DNA of 64,000 nucleotides from Caballeronia insecticola (GTDB lineage: Bacteria > Pseudomonadota > Gammaproteobacteria > Burkholderiales > Burkholderiaceae), in NCBI RefSeq assembly GCF_000402035.1, contig NC_021294.1, forward strand, positions 682,001-746,000, given 5' to 3'. Positions 55,881 to 64,000 of this stretch are shown here, one piece after another. The number at the start of each line of letters is the position of its first letter. Within the stretch, counting starts at the first letter, position 1. The position numbers and the translations under genes are program-made. Below the pieces are notes generated by a model that was not told the origin of the DNA, did not search any database, and was given only the letters and a program-made list of their open reading frames with translations.

Positions 55881-56318
55881 TCAAGTTTCCTGGATCTGAT
55901 GTACCGCTTGCCGCAATTCGTCGGCCAACGGAACAGGCTTTCGCGTAACACGGTCGACGTAGGCGTGAACGAAAGTGCCATGCGCGAACGACTGATCACG
56001 GTCGTTTATGAAGAGGCTCAGCTCGTATGTCACGCTGGTCGTCCCTACTCTGCTCACGCACAATCCGCAGGTGACGAGGTCCGGGAAAACGACCTCGTCG
56101 AAATACTCGCAACTCGTGCGTACGACCAGGCCGACAGCATCGCCGCGAATCGGGTCGAGAAGACCGCGATCGATGAGCCATCCATTCACTGCGGTATCGA
56201 ACCAGGTGTAATGAACGGCATTGTTCACATGCCCGTAGATGTCGATGTCTTTCCACTGGGTGTTGACCTGGCAAAACCAGTGAAAGTCGCTTCGAGGCCG
56301 CGGCCTGGTCCGTGTCAT
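55881..56318 (-). CDS. Acyl-CoA thioesterase (4HBT hot-dog fold)
   Basis: A 145-residue single hot-dog domain of the YbgC/4-hydroxybenzoyl-CoA thioesterase family. TQWKDIDIYGHVNNAVHYTW holds the conserved Asp and the HVNN stretch at the active site; RTSCEYFDEVVFPDLVTCGL follows. GAGGTGA lies just before the ATG at 56318, favouring it over a GTG at 56327. It lies 20 bases downstream of the histidinol-dehydrogenase-like gene and shares its transcription unit. It converges on marR. Confidence 0.85.
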   Translation of the reverse strand: MTRTRPRPRSDFHWFCQVNTQWKDIDIYGHVNNAVHYTWFDTAVNGWLIDRGLLDPIRGDAVGLVVRTSCEYFDEVVFPDLVTCGLCVSRVGTTSVTYELSLFINDRDQSFAHGTFVHAYVDRVTRKPVPLADELRQAVHQIQET

Positions 56319-56338
56319 GAGCGTCACCTCGGCGGCAA

Positions 56339-57652
56339 TTACGCAGGGACGGCCGTACCGTACGGCACATCACGATTGCCGAAGCGGCGCACGCGGATGT
56401 TGGCTTGCTCGCCGTGCGCGATCATGCCTTCGATCGCGCACAGCCGCGAGCAGTACGAGCCAATCAGCGCGCTTGCTTCATCCGTCAGCACCTTTTGATA
56501 CGTGCAAGTCTTGATGAACTTGCCGACCCACAGACCGCCGGTATAGCGCGCGGCCTTGCCCGTCGGCAACGTGTGATTCGTGCCGATAACCTTGTCGCCA
56601 TAAGCGACATTGGTGCGGGCGCCGAGAAACAGCGCACCGTAATTCTTCATGTTCTTCAGGAAGTAATCCGGGTCACGCGTCATCACCTGAACGTGCTCGG
56701 ACGCGATGCGATCGGCCACCGAAACCATCTCTTCGAGCGTGTCCGCCACGATCACTTCGCCATAGTCGCGCCACGAAACCCCTGCCGTGTTGGCGGTCGG
56801 CAGAATCTCGAGCAGGCGTTCGACCTCGGCGATGGTGTCCTTCGCCAACTGCATCGAGTTCGTCAGAAGAACGGCCGGTGTGTTGAAGCCATGCTCCGCC
56901 TGACCCAGAAGGTCCGTCGCACACAGTTCCGCATCGACGCTGTCGTCGGCGATCACCAGCGTCTCGGACGGCCCCGCGATCAGGTCGATGCCAATGCGGC
57001 CGAACAATTGACGCTTCGCTTCCGCGACATACGCATTGCCCGGCCCAACCACCATCGCGACCGGATCGATGGTTTGCGTGCCGAGCGCCATCGCCGCGAT
57101 CGCCTGAACGCCGCCGAACGTGTAGATCTCGTCGGCGCCACCGAGGTGCATGGCTGCAACCACAGCGGGATTCGGCTTGCCACCGACCGGCGGCGATGCC
57201 GTGATGATGCGCGCAACGCCCGCCACCTTCGCCGTCACGACGCCCATGTGTGCCGATGCAACCAGGGGAAACTTGCCGCCGGGGACGTAGCACGCCACGC
57301 TGTCGACCGGCATGTTCTTGTGACCCAGCACCACGCCCGGCAGCGTTTCGATTTCGACATCGCGAATCGACTCGCGTTGTGCCTGAGCGAAGTTGCGCAC
57401 CTGAGCCTGCGCGAACTTGATGTCTTCGAGTTGGCCCGGAGACAGCGTGCGAATGCAGCTCGCAATCTCGTCCTCCGACAGCCGGAAACGCTCGGGCGAC
57501 CAGTTGTCGAATTTCGCCGAGAGTTCGGCGACTGCCGCGTCACCGCGCGACGCGACATCGGCGAGGATGCCCGTGACCACATCACGAACTTTTGCCGCGT
57601 CCTGCGAAGACGCTTCCGCGCTGCGCCCATGCTTCAAGTACTGGATTGCCAT
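56339..57652 (-). CDS. Histidinol-dehydrogenase-family protein (HpsN-like)
   Basis: A 437-residue NAD-dependent dehydrogenase of the HisD family. The domain has [78 protein letters not shown] with zinc ligands, and [20 protein letters not shown]. The last segment follows the HpsN-type pattern (dihydroxypropanesulfonate dehydrogenase) rather than biosynthetic HisD, which has HVLPTGG. Not in a his operon, but divergent from a LacI regulator and followed by a thioesterase, so a catabolic alcohol dehydrogenase is likely. The substrate is not proven. Confidence 0.85.
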   Translation of the reverse strand: MAIQYLKHGRSAEASSQDAAKVRDVVTGILADVASRGDAAVAELSAKFDNWSPERFRLSEDEIASCIRTLSPGQLEDIKFAQAQVRNFAQAQRESIRDVEIETLPGVVLGHKNMPVDSVACYVPGGKFPLVASAHMGVVTAKVAGVARIITASPPVGGKPNPAVVAAMHLGGADEIYTFGGVQAIAAMALGTQTIDPVAMVVGPGNAYVAEAKRQLFGRIGIDLIAGPSETLVIADDSVDAELCATDLLGQAEHGFNTPAVLLTNSMQLAKDTIAEVERLLEILPTANTAGVSWRDYGEVIVADTLEEMVSVADRIASEHVQVMTRDPDYFLKNMKNYGALFLGARTNVAYGDKVIGTNHTLPTGKAARYTGGLWVGKFIKTCTYQKVLTDEASALIGSYCSRLCAIEGMIAHGEQANIRVRRFGNRDVPYGTAVPA

Positions 57653-57718
57653 TTGCGTTTCCCTTTGCGAAGTGATGCAGAAGCAGCGTGCGCCGATGGT
57701 TGAGAAGGCTGGCTGCAT

Positions 57719-57761
57719 TGATGCAAATGTAGCGCAACTTTTTATGCAAATTTTGCGCAAA
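57719..57761. promoter_or_regulatory. LacI-type operator candidate with ATGCAAAT repeats
   Basis: Between the dehydrogenase and LacI genes: ATGCAAAT at 57721 and 57744, then the palindrome TTTGCGCAAA (57752-57761), whose central CG is typical of LacI-family operators. A third ATGCAAAT lies at 57827, ten bases before ATGCAAAC at the lacI-family start. Confidence 0.5.
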
Positions 57762-57836
57762 TGCTCGATACTTTCCCTAGACGCCTGCAATTCAGCGGTA
57801 AGACGAGATCGCATCACAACGGATCAATGCAAATTT

Positions 57837-58883
57837 ATGCAAACCAGAATTGGTAAAGGCGGCCGCGAAAAGGCCTCGAAAGTCCGGCTCGAAGATGTTG
57901 CCGAGCGCCTCGGCATATCGGTATCCACGGTCTCACGATCATTGACGGGTCACCCCGCCATCAGCAGCGAAACCCGTGGCGCCGTGCAGGCCGTTGCGGC
58001 TGAGATGGGCTACCGAATGCCGTCACAGGGTCGATCCACGCGCAAGTCGGCGACGAAGCTGATCGGCGTGGTCGTCGGTGCGCTGCATAACCGGTTCATG
58101 ACCTTGTTGCTGACGCATCTTCATGACGCCCTGCAGGAGTTCGACTATCAGATCACCTTGATGATCGATCCGATGAACGACTCGAACAATCTGCTGGCTT
58201 TTCGGCCCTTGATAGATGGCTATCTCGACGGGATGATCTTTGCGACCGCGACGCTCGACTCACCCGTAGTGGCAGAGATGCAGAGACGCGGCATTCCCCT
58301 GGTGCTCGTCGTCCGGTCCGTGGATGACGTGAAGGTCGACACGGTCGAGGTCGACAACGTTCACGCCGGCGCCCTCGCGGTCGAGCATCTGCATCAACTG
58401 GGGCATCGCAGGATCGGGCTGGTCATGGGTTCGCAAAACACATCGACCAGCAGAGACCGTGTCAAAGGCGCCTTGCAGTGGCTCGCAGGCGCGGGCATAC
58501 CATCGACATCGGTGCCGTTGATCTATTGTGATTACACCAGCGAGGCCGGATATTCCTGCGCCATCGCGATGCTGAGCGAGGAAAACCGAGTCACGGGCAT
58601 CGTCGCCGGGAACGACACGATTGCACTCGGTGTGCTCGAAGCGGCAAAACGGCAGAACATCGCGGTGCCCCGGCAACTCTCGATCATCGGCTTCGACGAC
58701 ATGCCGCTTGCCGGATCGCCGCTGGTCGCGCTGACCTCGATCCGACAGCCCGTCGAAGCCATGGCGCGCACCGCCGCACGCAGACTCGTCGAGCGCATTC
58801 GAGCCGGAGGGATGAGCGCGCCCGTCCACGATGTCCTGCCCATCCAACTGGTCCGTCGCGATACAACAGGACCGTCAGGTTGA
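57837..58883 (+). CDS. LacI family transcriptional regulator
   Basis: A 348-residue regulator. The helix-turn-helix is VRLEDVAERLGISVSTVSRS followed by LTGHPAISSETR, and the periplasmic-binding-protein-like sensor spans about 72-340 (KLIGVVVGALHNRFMTLLLT; LVLVVRSVDDVKVDTVEVDN). Lys/Arg-rich residues precede the HTH. It is divergent from the dehydrogenase-thioesterase unit and likely represses it until a sugar- or polyol-like ligand binds. The ATG at 57837 is within the AT-rich ATGCAAA repeats. Confidence 0.9.
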   Translation: MQTRIGKGGREKASKVRLEDVAERLGISVSTVSRSLTGHPAISSETRGAVQAVAAEMGYRMPSQGRSTRKSATKLIGVVVGALHNRFMTLLLTHLHDALQEFDYQITLMIDPMNDSNNLLAFRPLIDGYLDGMIFATATLDSPVVAEMQRRGIPLVLVVRSVDDVKVDTVEVDNVHAGALAVEHLHQLGHRRIGLVMGSQNTSTSRDRVKGALQWLAGAGIPSTSVPLIYCDYTSEAGYSCAIAMLSEENRVTGIVAGNDTIALGVLEAAKRQNIAVPRQLSIIGFDDMPLAGSPLVALTSIRQPVEAMARTAARRLVERIRAGGMSAPVHDVLPIQLVRRDTTGPSG

Positions 58884-58984
58884 CTCTGCTGCTCACGGTT
58901 GAGCATCGCGTTCATCTGCGACCGATCGAGTTCGCCTTCCCGTTCAACGTTTAAGCAGATTCATGGTGGCCAGGGTTGGCGAAG

Positions 58985-59794
58985 TTACTCGGCCGCTTCA
59001 ACATTCGACGCATAACGCGGCGCAGCCTTGGCATTTGCGAACCGGGGCGCCAGCGCGCGACGGTCCGCTTCCCACTTCGTCCACTGGTCGCCGTCATGCA
59101 GCGTCGGGATAGTCACCAGTTCGCCCTGGTCGAGCCCTGCGAGCGCGGCATCGACGAGGTCGTCGGCCGTCATCGTGCTCGCCGCTTCCTTTTGCTTCGC
59201 ATAGCCCGCCACGTCCCAGAACTCGGTTGCCGTCGCGGCCGGCAGCACGGTCTGCACGCGCACGCCTTTGCCTGCGAGGTCGCGTTGCAGTGCGTGGCCG
59301 AAGCTCAGGACATAGGACTTCGACGCGCTATAGACACCGTTGAGCAATTCCACCGCAATGCCCACCACCGAACTGATGTTGATGATGGTGCCCGAGCCCT
59401 TCGCGACGAAAGCAGGCGCGGCTGCATAGGTGAGGCGTGTCAGCGCCGTGATGTTGAGGTCGATCATCGATTCCATGACGTCGACGTTGCCATCCAGCAC
59501 CGACGCAACCGAACCGACGCCCGCGTTGTTCACCAGCATCGTGATACGCGGGTCTTCGCGAAGCAGCGTTTCGATTGTCGCGAGCGCAGCCTTGTCGTTG
59601 AGATCCGCGACAACGGTCTCGATCGAGCGGCCCGTTTCTTTCGCGAGGCGGTCCGCGAGCGCATTCAATCGGGACGCGTTGCGCGCCACCAGAATCAGGT
59701 CGAAGCCACGCCGCGCGAGGCGGTCCGCGTAGATCGCGCCGATGCCGGCCGATGCGCCCGTGACCAGTGCAAAACCTTTCGTAGAAGCAGTCAT
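58985..59794 (-). CDS. SDR family oxidoreductase
   Basis: A 269-residue short-chain dehydrogenase: FALVTGASAGIGAIYADRLA, MLVNNAGVGSVASVLDGN, TIINISSVVGIAVELLNGVY and YSASKSYVLSFGHALQRDLA with the Ser-Tyr-Lys triad. It resembles the DltE/YqjQ-like group acting on varied alcohols and carbonyls. The start at 59794 follows AAGGAAC. It is divergent from a GlxA-type AraC regulator 175 bases away, which probably controls it. Confidence 0.88.
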   Translation of the reverse strand: MTASTKGFALVTGASAGIGAIYADRLARRGFDLILVARNASRLNALADRLAKETGRSIETVVADLNDKAALATIETLLREDPRITMLVNNAGVGSVASVLDGNVDVMESMIDLNITALTRLTYAAAPAFVAKGSGTIINISSVVGIAVELLNGVYSASKSYVLSFGHALQRDLAGKGVRVQTVLPAATATEFWDVAGYAKQKEAASTMTADDLVDAALAGLDQGELVTIPTLHDGDQWTKWEADRRALAPRFANAKAAPRYASNVEAAE

Positions 59795-59969
59795 GATCGT
59801 TCCTTTGAGTGGGTTGAACCAACTGGGTGCCGGTTCATGGAGCGAATTCTGACCTCGACCGCGTTCGACCTCAATGTCATATATGCAATGATTTAAGCCA
59901 TAGATTTGCCTTGGAATCTGTCCTTTTCGTGCTAACTTCAATGAATCAGGTCATCGAACTCGGAACGTC

Positions 59970-60917
59970 ATGCATACCGTCGGACTTCTCGTTTATCCGA
60001 ATTTTCAGTCGCTCGCGCTCGCCGTGGCCAGCGTCTTCGAATACGCCAACCTTCTGCGCGACGAAGCGTCGTACCAGTTCAGCATCGTGTCCGAGCACGG
60101 CGGGCCGGTCGCGTCGTCGCAGGGGTTTTCGGTTCATAGCGAACCGCTGGCCAAGGAGGGTTACGACACGCTGATCGTCGCGGGCGACAACGAATGCCGC
60201 CTGCCTTCGGCGGCGCTCGTCGAATACCTTCGGCAGGCACCGCACCATTCACGACGCATTGCTTCGATCTGCACGGGCGCGTTCGTGCTGGCGGCCGCAG
60301 GTCTGCTGGAAGGTAAGCGCGCAACGACGCACTGGTTCCACGCGCGTGCCTTCCAGACGCAATATCCGAAGATCCAACTCGAGGAAGACCGCATCTACGT
60401 GGTCGATGGGCAAATGTGGACGTCAGCGGGCATGAGCGCCGGCGTGGATCTCGCGCTTGCAATCGTCGAGAGCGATTTCGGGCTGGAGACTTCGCGCATG
60501 GTCGCGCGCAAACTCGTGCTGTACCAACGGCGCGGCGGCGGCCAGTCGCAATTCTCGGCGCTGCTCGAGATGGGAGCACGCTCGGACCGCGTGCAGATGG
60601 CGCTCGCCTATGCGAGTGAAAACCTGGCGAGCGATTTGTCGGTCGAGCGGCTGGCCGAAGCGGCACGGCTCAGCCCTCGTCAGTTCAGCCGGGTATTTCG
60701 TGAGGAAACGGGGCAATCGCCTGCCAAGGCGGTCGAGCGGCTTCGCGTCGAGGCTGCTCGCCTGATGATGGAGACGACGCGTCATCCGATCGAGGTGGTC
60801 GCGCGGGAGACGGGCTTCGGCGACCGTGAACGCATGCGTCAGGCGTTCCTGCGTGCGTTCGGTCAGCCGCCGCAAACCATTCAGCGAGCATCGGGCGTCA
60901 CGCCGCTGGCGCACTGA
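59970..60917 (+). CDS. GlxA family (DJ-1/PfpI-AraC) transcriptional regulator
   Basis: A 315-residue regulator with an N-terminal class I glutamine-amidotransferase-like domain (about 1-185; VGLLVYPNFQSLALAVASVF, nucleophile-elbow RIASICTGAFVLAAAGLLEG) and a C-terminal AraC DNA-binding domain (SVERLAEAARLSPRQFSRVF; EVVARETGFGDRERMRQAFL). The amidotransferase domain serves as a ligand sensor. It is divergent from an SDR gene, its likely target. Similar regulators govern amine, quaternary-ammonium and aldehyde catabolism. Confidence 0.9.
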   Translation: MHTVGLLVYPNFQSLALAVASVFEYANLLRDEASYQFSIVSEHGGPVASSQGFSVHSEPLAKEGYDTLIVAGDNECRLPSAALVEYLRQAPHHSRRIASICTGAFVLAAAGLLEGKRATTHWFHARAFQTQYPKIQLEEDRIYVVDGQMWTSAGMSAGVDLALAIVESDFGLETSRMVARKLVLYQRRGGGQSQFSALLEMGARSDRVQMALAYASENLASDLSVERLAEAARLSPRQFSRVFREETGQSPAKAVERLRVEAARLMMETTRHPIEVVARETGFGDRERMRQAFLRAFGQPPQTIQRASGVTPLAH

Positions 60918-60942
60918 GCGCGTTTCGCCGCACGGCCCGCGC

Positions 60943-61338
60943 TTAGTGCTCGCCGGGTGTCCATTCCGGACTATAGCCACCCAGCGCCGGGTGATACATC
61001 TCATCGCCGGAATGCTGAGTGAATTCGACGTTGAGCCTGTCTTCGCGCAGGCCGAGAATGTCGATGCAATGCGCGCAAAGCGCCTTGGCCACGTCCATAC
61101 GCAACTCGGGCGGTCTGCCCTTCCTGATGTCCAGCATCATCACCGCGACCGGTGTGGGCTCGTCACCGGCTTCGGGAATCCGCCAGACGCCTCCTTCGCC
61201 CAACTCTCGAATCGCGACGCTGATACGCCGGATGTCCACCGACATCATCCGCGCGTAGGTCTCGCTCATCTTCAGCGCCAGGTGCCGCTTGTCTTCCACC
61301 GAATAGTGGTCGCATACATCCAGTTGCAGGTAGGGCAT
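60943..61338 (-). CDS. Tautomerase family protein
   Basis: A 131-residue protein starting MPYLQLDVCDHYSVEDKRHL, again with a probable catalytic Pro1. RISVAIRELGEGGVWRIPEA and VAKALCAHCIDILGLREDRL are typical of the tautomerase-like PF14552 group. This is the third tautomerase within 11 kb. It converges on the GlxA regulator, so it is expressed from its own promoter in the 174-base gap to 61512. Confidence 0.82.
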   Translation of the reverse strand: MPYLQLDVCDHYSVEDKRHLALKMSETYARMMSVDIRRISVAIRELGEGGVWRIPEAGDEPTPVAVMMLDIRKGRPPELRMDVAKALCAHCIDILGLREDRLNVEFTQHSGDEMYHPALGGYSPEWTPGEH

Positions 61339-61512
61339 GGTCGTCACACTCCTCGAAAGCCCCATTTTTTCATCGGACGCGGGGGCGTTCCAATGTCACA
61401 TGCGCAAGGTTTCCGGACATAAGCGACCGCAGTCTATGCGAGCTTTGGTCGACCTCCGGCTTGAGCTTGCAAAGAATCGACACCGGCAAACGCCGCCCTC
61501 CCGCTCTTCTCC

Positions 61513-61869
61513 TCAAACCGGCACCGGCACTGCCAACGCCACCTTCGCCAGGCTACTGATCGAATCGTAAATCGCCTTCACGACGGCGTTATAGATCTTT
61601 TCGATCTCCACCTCCAGCATGCCGATCAGCGTATGCACGAAGCTGCTCGCCATATTCTGCAAACCGATCAGGAAGAAATCGCGTTCGTCGTCGGTGAATT
61701 CGTTCTTTTCGATCATGCCCGCAACGAGCGCCGACTGGCGCGCAAGCGAATCGAGTTGTTCTTCCGAGAAGCCCTTGAGCGTCGTCAGGTCCTGGGTCGT
61801 GGTGTCTTTCACTGCGGACGAGATGTTCGATACGAAGGTCTTCGCAGTGTTCGTCAGATCGAGTGCCAT
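61513..61869 (-). CDS. Small helical hypothetical protein of the GH19 operon
   Basis: A 118-residue protein predicted to be mostly helical and amphipathic: SNISSAVKDTTTQDLTTLKG, then SSFVHTLIGMLEVEIEKIYN and SISSLAKVALAVPVPV. No signal peptide. It is last in a unit with the upstream lipoprotein (9-base gap) and the GH19-like hydrolase. A structural, chaperone or immunity role is possible, but none is established. Confidence 0.65.
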   Translation of the reverse strand: MALDLTNTAKTFVSNISSAVKDTTTQDLTTLKGFSEEQLDSLARQSALVAGMIEKNEFTDDERDFFLIGLQNMASSFVHTLIGMLEVEIEKIYNAVVKAIYDSISSLAKVALAVPVPV

Positions 61870-61878
61870 GACAGATCC

Positions 61879-62544
61879 TCACTTGGCGTTGCCTTGCCGG
61901 TTCAAGAATTGTTCGTAAGCCATGGCCTCGAACAGATAATGCTGCGTCTGACCCCGGTATGCCCGAACCAGATCCGGCGACAGACCCTGCGCGCAATCTT
62001 CGTTGCGCATGTTTGCGATCGTGCTCGACGCCTGCATCAACGCGAACGCGCTCGGCACGACATAGCCCTGTCCGTCGAGTCCGCCGGCGGGCATGCTCAG
62101 CTTCGGCGCTTGCAGATTGAGCTTCGCGGCGCATTTCGCGCTGTTGCGCGCGGCGATATCCGCGAGCTTCTGCTGATTCTCGGGCGAAACCGGCGGGGGC
62201 ACCGCCTGCCGGTCCTTCAGATACTGCTCGAGCTTGTTGCGCAAGGCTTCATCCGGTATCGGACGGCTTTGCGCCTGCACCGCGAGCGCATCGAGTTCAC
62301 CGAGAATCTGATCGTATCGATCGACCCGGCTCGCGAAGGTGTCCGCCCTCGTACCAAGGCTCGTCGACGCATACATGCTCATGACGTCGTTGGTCGACTT
62401 GCTGATGCCCGCGACGAGCGCGGGATCGTAGTCCGGCGCGATCTGGATCGTCGTGCACGCCGCGCCCGTCAACATCACGAACGCGGCCGTCGTCAGATAG
62501 GCCCGCAGCCGCAGGCCGAGCTTGTTCGACCGATGCATGGTCAT
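61879..62544 (-). CDS. Exported (lipo)protein of the GH19 operon
   Basis: A 221-residue protein with a signal ending VMLTGAACTT, a probable but not ideal lipobox. The mature region is mainly helical: ISKSTNDVMSMYASTSLGTR, VDRYDQILGELDALAVQAQS and AKCAAKLNLQAPKLSMPAGG. Its start overlaps the GH19 stop by four bases (ATGA), so expression is coupled. A spanin- or immunity-like envelope role beside a wall hydrolase is an inference; no family is recognised. Confidence 0.7.
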   Translation of the reverse strand: MTMHRSNKLGLRLRAYLTTAAFVMLTGAACTTIQIAPDYDPALVAGISKSTNDVMSMYASTSLGTRADTFASRVDRYDQILGELDALAVQAQSRPIPDEALRNKLEQYLKDRQAVPPPVSPENQQKLADIAARNSAKCAAKLNLQAPKLSMPAGGLDGQGYVVPSAFALMQASSTIANMRNEDCAQGLSPDLVRAYRGQTQHYLFEAMAYEQFLNRQGNAK

Positions 62545-63191
62545 GCCTTCGCCTCCTCGGGCTGCGCTTCCGCAGGCTGCGCCTCTTCCGGCTGCGCCTG
62601 CAACGCCGCATTCAACGACGCTTCGAGCTTCTGCGCATAGACCTGAATGTCCGCGGCGCGATCTTGTCCGTTGATGATCCTGCGCGCGCCGAGATAGTCG
62701 GTGCCGTTATCGTTGATGTACGACTTCAGGCTCTTGCCCGTGAAGATGCCTTCACGCATGCCGACCGACATGATGCGATAAGCCGTCAGCGGATCGAGCA
62801 CGCGTTCCGGATTCGACACGAGATCGCTGCCCAGCGAGAGCCGCTGTCCGACGCTCAGGTAGTTCCGCTTGCCGGTGATCTGCACGAATCCCCTGCCGCG
62901 ATACATGAAGCCGTCGCCGACTACCGTGTTGCCGAGCCGCGTCGCTTTGTCCGACACCGGGTCGTATTGCTTGAAGTAATCGGGCTTGCCCCACTCCGTG
63001 ATCGGTTGCCATGTGTCGCCGCATTCGTGCTTGACCGTGGCGAGCATGTAGGCGACCCAGCGGACATCGTTCACATCGGGATCGAGCTGCACGAAGCCGA
63101 GCAAGCGATCAAGCCCGGAAAGTTGCGGCGCGGTCAGCTTCGAAAAAGCGTTTTCATATTCAGAAAAAAAGATCTGATGGTCGAACCACAT
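62541..63191 (-). CDS. GH19-like peptidoglycan/chitin hydrolase
   Basis: A 216-residue enzyme without a signal peptide. The lysozyme-like core has VAYMLATVKHECGDTWQPIT with catalytic Glu56, followed by FMYRGRGFVQITGKRNYLSV, the GH19/endolysin signature. The C-terminal tail is a short Gln-Pro-Glu-Ala repeat (QPEEAQPAEAQPEEA). ATG at 63191 is preferred over TTG at 63203 because GGAG is 6 bases upstream of it. GH19 enzymes cleave chitin or peptidoglycan glycans. It is first of a three-gene unit. Confidence 0.82.
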   Translation of the reverse strand: MWFDHQIFFSEYENAFSKLTAPQLSGLDRLLGFVQLDPDVNDVRWVAYMLATVKHECGDTWQPITEWGKPDYFKQYDPVSDKATRLGNTVVGDGFMYRGRGFVQITGKRNYLSVGQRLSLGSDLVSNPERVLDPLTAYRIMSVGMREGIFTGKSLKSYINDNGTDYLGARRIINGQDRAADIQVYAQKLEASLNAALQAQPEEAQPAEAQPEEAKA

Positions 63192-63623
63192 GGCGGCCTC
63201 CAAACTAAGGGTTCACATACATCAATGGGTATTCGCTCACGCTTCGTTTGAGTCGTAATTGGCGAGCGACACGGCACACGTCCGATACTTCGGCCATCGC
63301 GAGCGGATGACTCATGAAGATCGGAATCCGAACTAATTAGAGGAATTGATCGACAAGCGGGATTCAAAAGAATATTGGTCGTTGCGCCCGGCGATTTGCC
63401 GCCAGAACCGATGTCGAATCGGACGTTTTGCGGGTCATGACAGATCGCTCGCCCCGATGCTGTCGTTCGGAAGCGAGGAAGAGGCGGAAAACGCAGAAAA
63501 CGCAGATGCAGGAAACGACACGAACAGCGCCGCTGCCCGGAAGACAAAAACGCGTAGATGAGAAATTTTTCGCGAGGGGCTTCCCACAACGCGAAACTAT
63601 CCCCTATAATGCGCGGCTTCTGT
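63192..63623. other. Gap between GH19 operon and tRNA-Val
   Basis: This 432-base stretch holds the leader of the GH19 operon on one side and the tRNA promoter on the other. Only short, unconvincing frames are present. Nothing else is recognised. Confidence 0.4.
63581..63610 (+). promoter_or_regulatory. Promoter of tRNA-Val
   Basis: A perfect TATAAT at 63605-63610, 14 bases before the tRNA, with a weak -35 (TTCCCA, 18-base spacer). Confidence 0.6.
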
Positions 63624-63700
63624 AGGCTCGTAGCTCAGCTGGTTAGAGCACCACCTTGACATGGTGGGGGTCGTTGGTTCGAGTCCAATCGAGCCTACCA
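63624..63700 (+). tRNA. tRNA-Val (GAC anticodon)
   Basis: A full cloverleaf of 77 bases. Acceptor AGGCTCG pairs with CGAGCCT, and ACCA follows with CCA encoded. The D arm contains AGCTGGTTAG, the anticodon stem CCACC/GGTGG encloses loop TTGACAT with GAC, and the T arm is TTGG-TTCGAGT-CCAA. It reads the valine codons GUC and GUU. Confidence 0.95.
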
Positions 63701-63708
63701 ACGCATTC

Positions 63709-63758
63709 AATAAAAAACGCACCATCGTGATTCATATCGCGATGGTGCGTTTTTTATT
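63709..63758. terminator. Bidirectional terminator after tRNA-Val
   Basis: A perfect 19-bp inverted repeat with a 12-base loop (63728-63739). T runs of six on the plus side and on the minus side serve both the tRNA and the convergent membrane-protein gene. Confidence 0.92.
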
Positions 63759-63792
63759 GACGCGCGCCTTTCAGCAACGCTTCAATTGCGCT

Positions 63793-64000
63793 TCAATCCC
63801 AGCAATTACGGAAGGCCACCGCGACGATCACCGGCACCGTGAGCACGAGCGGAATAGCGAAGTACGGCACTTCCAGATGGACGATCCACGTGTAGATCAG
63901 CCATGCCACGCCCAATGCGAGCGTGGCGAGGCCGATAAGCGCCGTCAGCACGTTGAGCATGCGCGGCGACAGTCGTTTGCGGGAGGCTTCTTTGCCCGAA
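63793..64000 (-). CDS. Membrane protein, C-terminal part (cut by window end)
   Basis: A minus-strand frame open to the window edge encodes about 68 residues ending at 63793. It has a basic start (SGKEASRKRLSPRM) and two hydrophobic helices (LNVLTALIGLATLALGVAWL and FAIPLVLTVPVIVAVAF), ending RNCWD. The true start may be outside the window or the internal ATG at MLNVLTA. No family is recognised. Confidence 0.6.
   Translation of the reverse strand, partial: SGKEASRKRLSPRMLNVLTALIGLATLALGVAWLIYTWIVHLEVPYFAIPLVLTVPVIVAVAFRNCWD

Overview
The window is GC-rich (roughly mid-60s percent by eye) and densely packed with genes on both strands. Gene content and codon style fit a betaproteobacterium of Burkholderia sensu lato, most likely Caballeronia or Paraburkholderia. 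Pointers include AcvB/VirJ, PobA, AAHS and MHS transporters, FlhDC, polymerase II, orphan Hcp cargo and many LysR/AraC/MarR regulators. There is no rRNA, CRISPR array, intact insertion sequence or prophage. One tRNA (Val-GAC) lies near the right end. The genus is inference; no marker gene settles it.

Layout. 1-11.9 kb: AcvB (cut by the window edge), a VOC protein, DUF1993, a small Cys-rich protein, a penicillin-acylase-type lipoprotein, an M20 peptidase, an LDH2-family dehydrogenase flanked by two operator-like palindromes, an NAD-dependent epimerase-like protein divergent from RidA, a TAT-exported phosphoesterase and a TauE/SafE exporter. 12-18 kb: glycogen-debranching-type enzyme, PobA, a glutathione S-transferase remnant, and an aldo/keto reductase divergent from an AraC regulator. 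18.4-22.1 kb: envelope stress-like block with a secreted repeat protein, tiny lipoproteins, an ECF sigma/anti-sigma pair and an Rrf2 regulator. 22.3-29 kb: glycolipid-binding protein, SelD, CDF metal exporter, large MscS channel, nucleoside permease. 29-34 kb: flhDC with a long repeat-rich leader, DNA polymerase II, a duplicated beta-barrel protein. 34-44 kb: two MFS transporters, an HPF-like protein, an NhaR-like regulator divergent from TerC, a subtilase-like protein lacking catalytic residues, and a CPA1 antiporter. 44-48 kb: GH15 enzyme and dihydroxyacetone kinase subunits DhaL and DhaK.

48-49.7 kb is a more AT-rich accessory islet: an orphan Hcp, a Tlde1-like (DUF2778) peptidoglycan-targeting effector, and an overlapping two-helix membrane protein that is a good immunity candidate. 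It ends in short tandem repeats resembling IS21-family tips. This is the best candidate for a distinct system in the window.

49.8-61.4 kb is a catabolic and regulatory region built of divergent units: LysR | tautomerase-enolase superfamily; MarR | tautomerase-MHS transporter-SDR; LacI | histidinol-dehydrogenase-like-thioesterase; SDR | GlxA-type AraC regulator; and a third tautomerase. The MarR and LacI intergenic regions carry repeated operator-like motifs. At 61.5-63.2 kb a three-gene unit pairs a GH19-like cell-wall hydrolase with a lipoprotein and a small protein. It is followed by tRNA-Val, a strong bidirectional terminator and the 3' end of a membrane protein running off the window.
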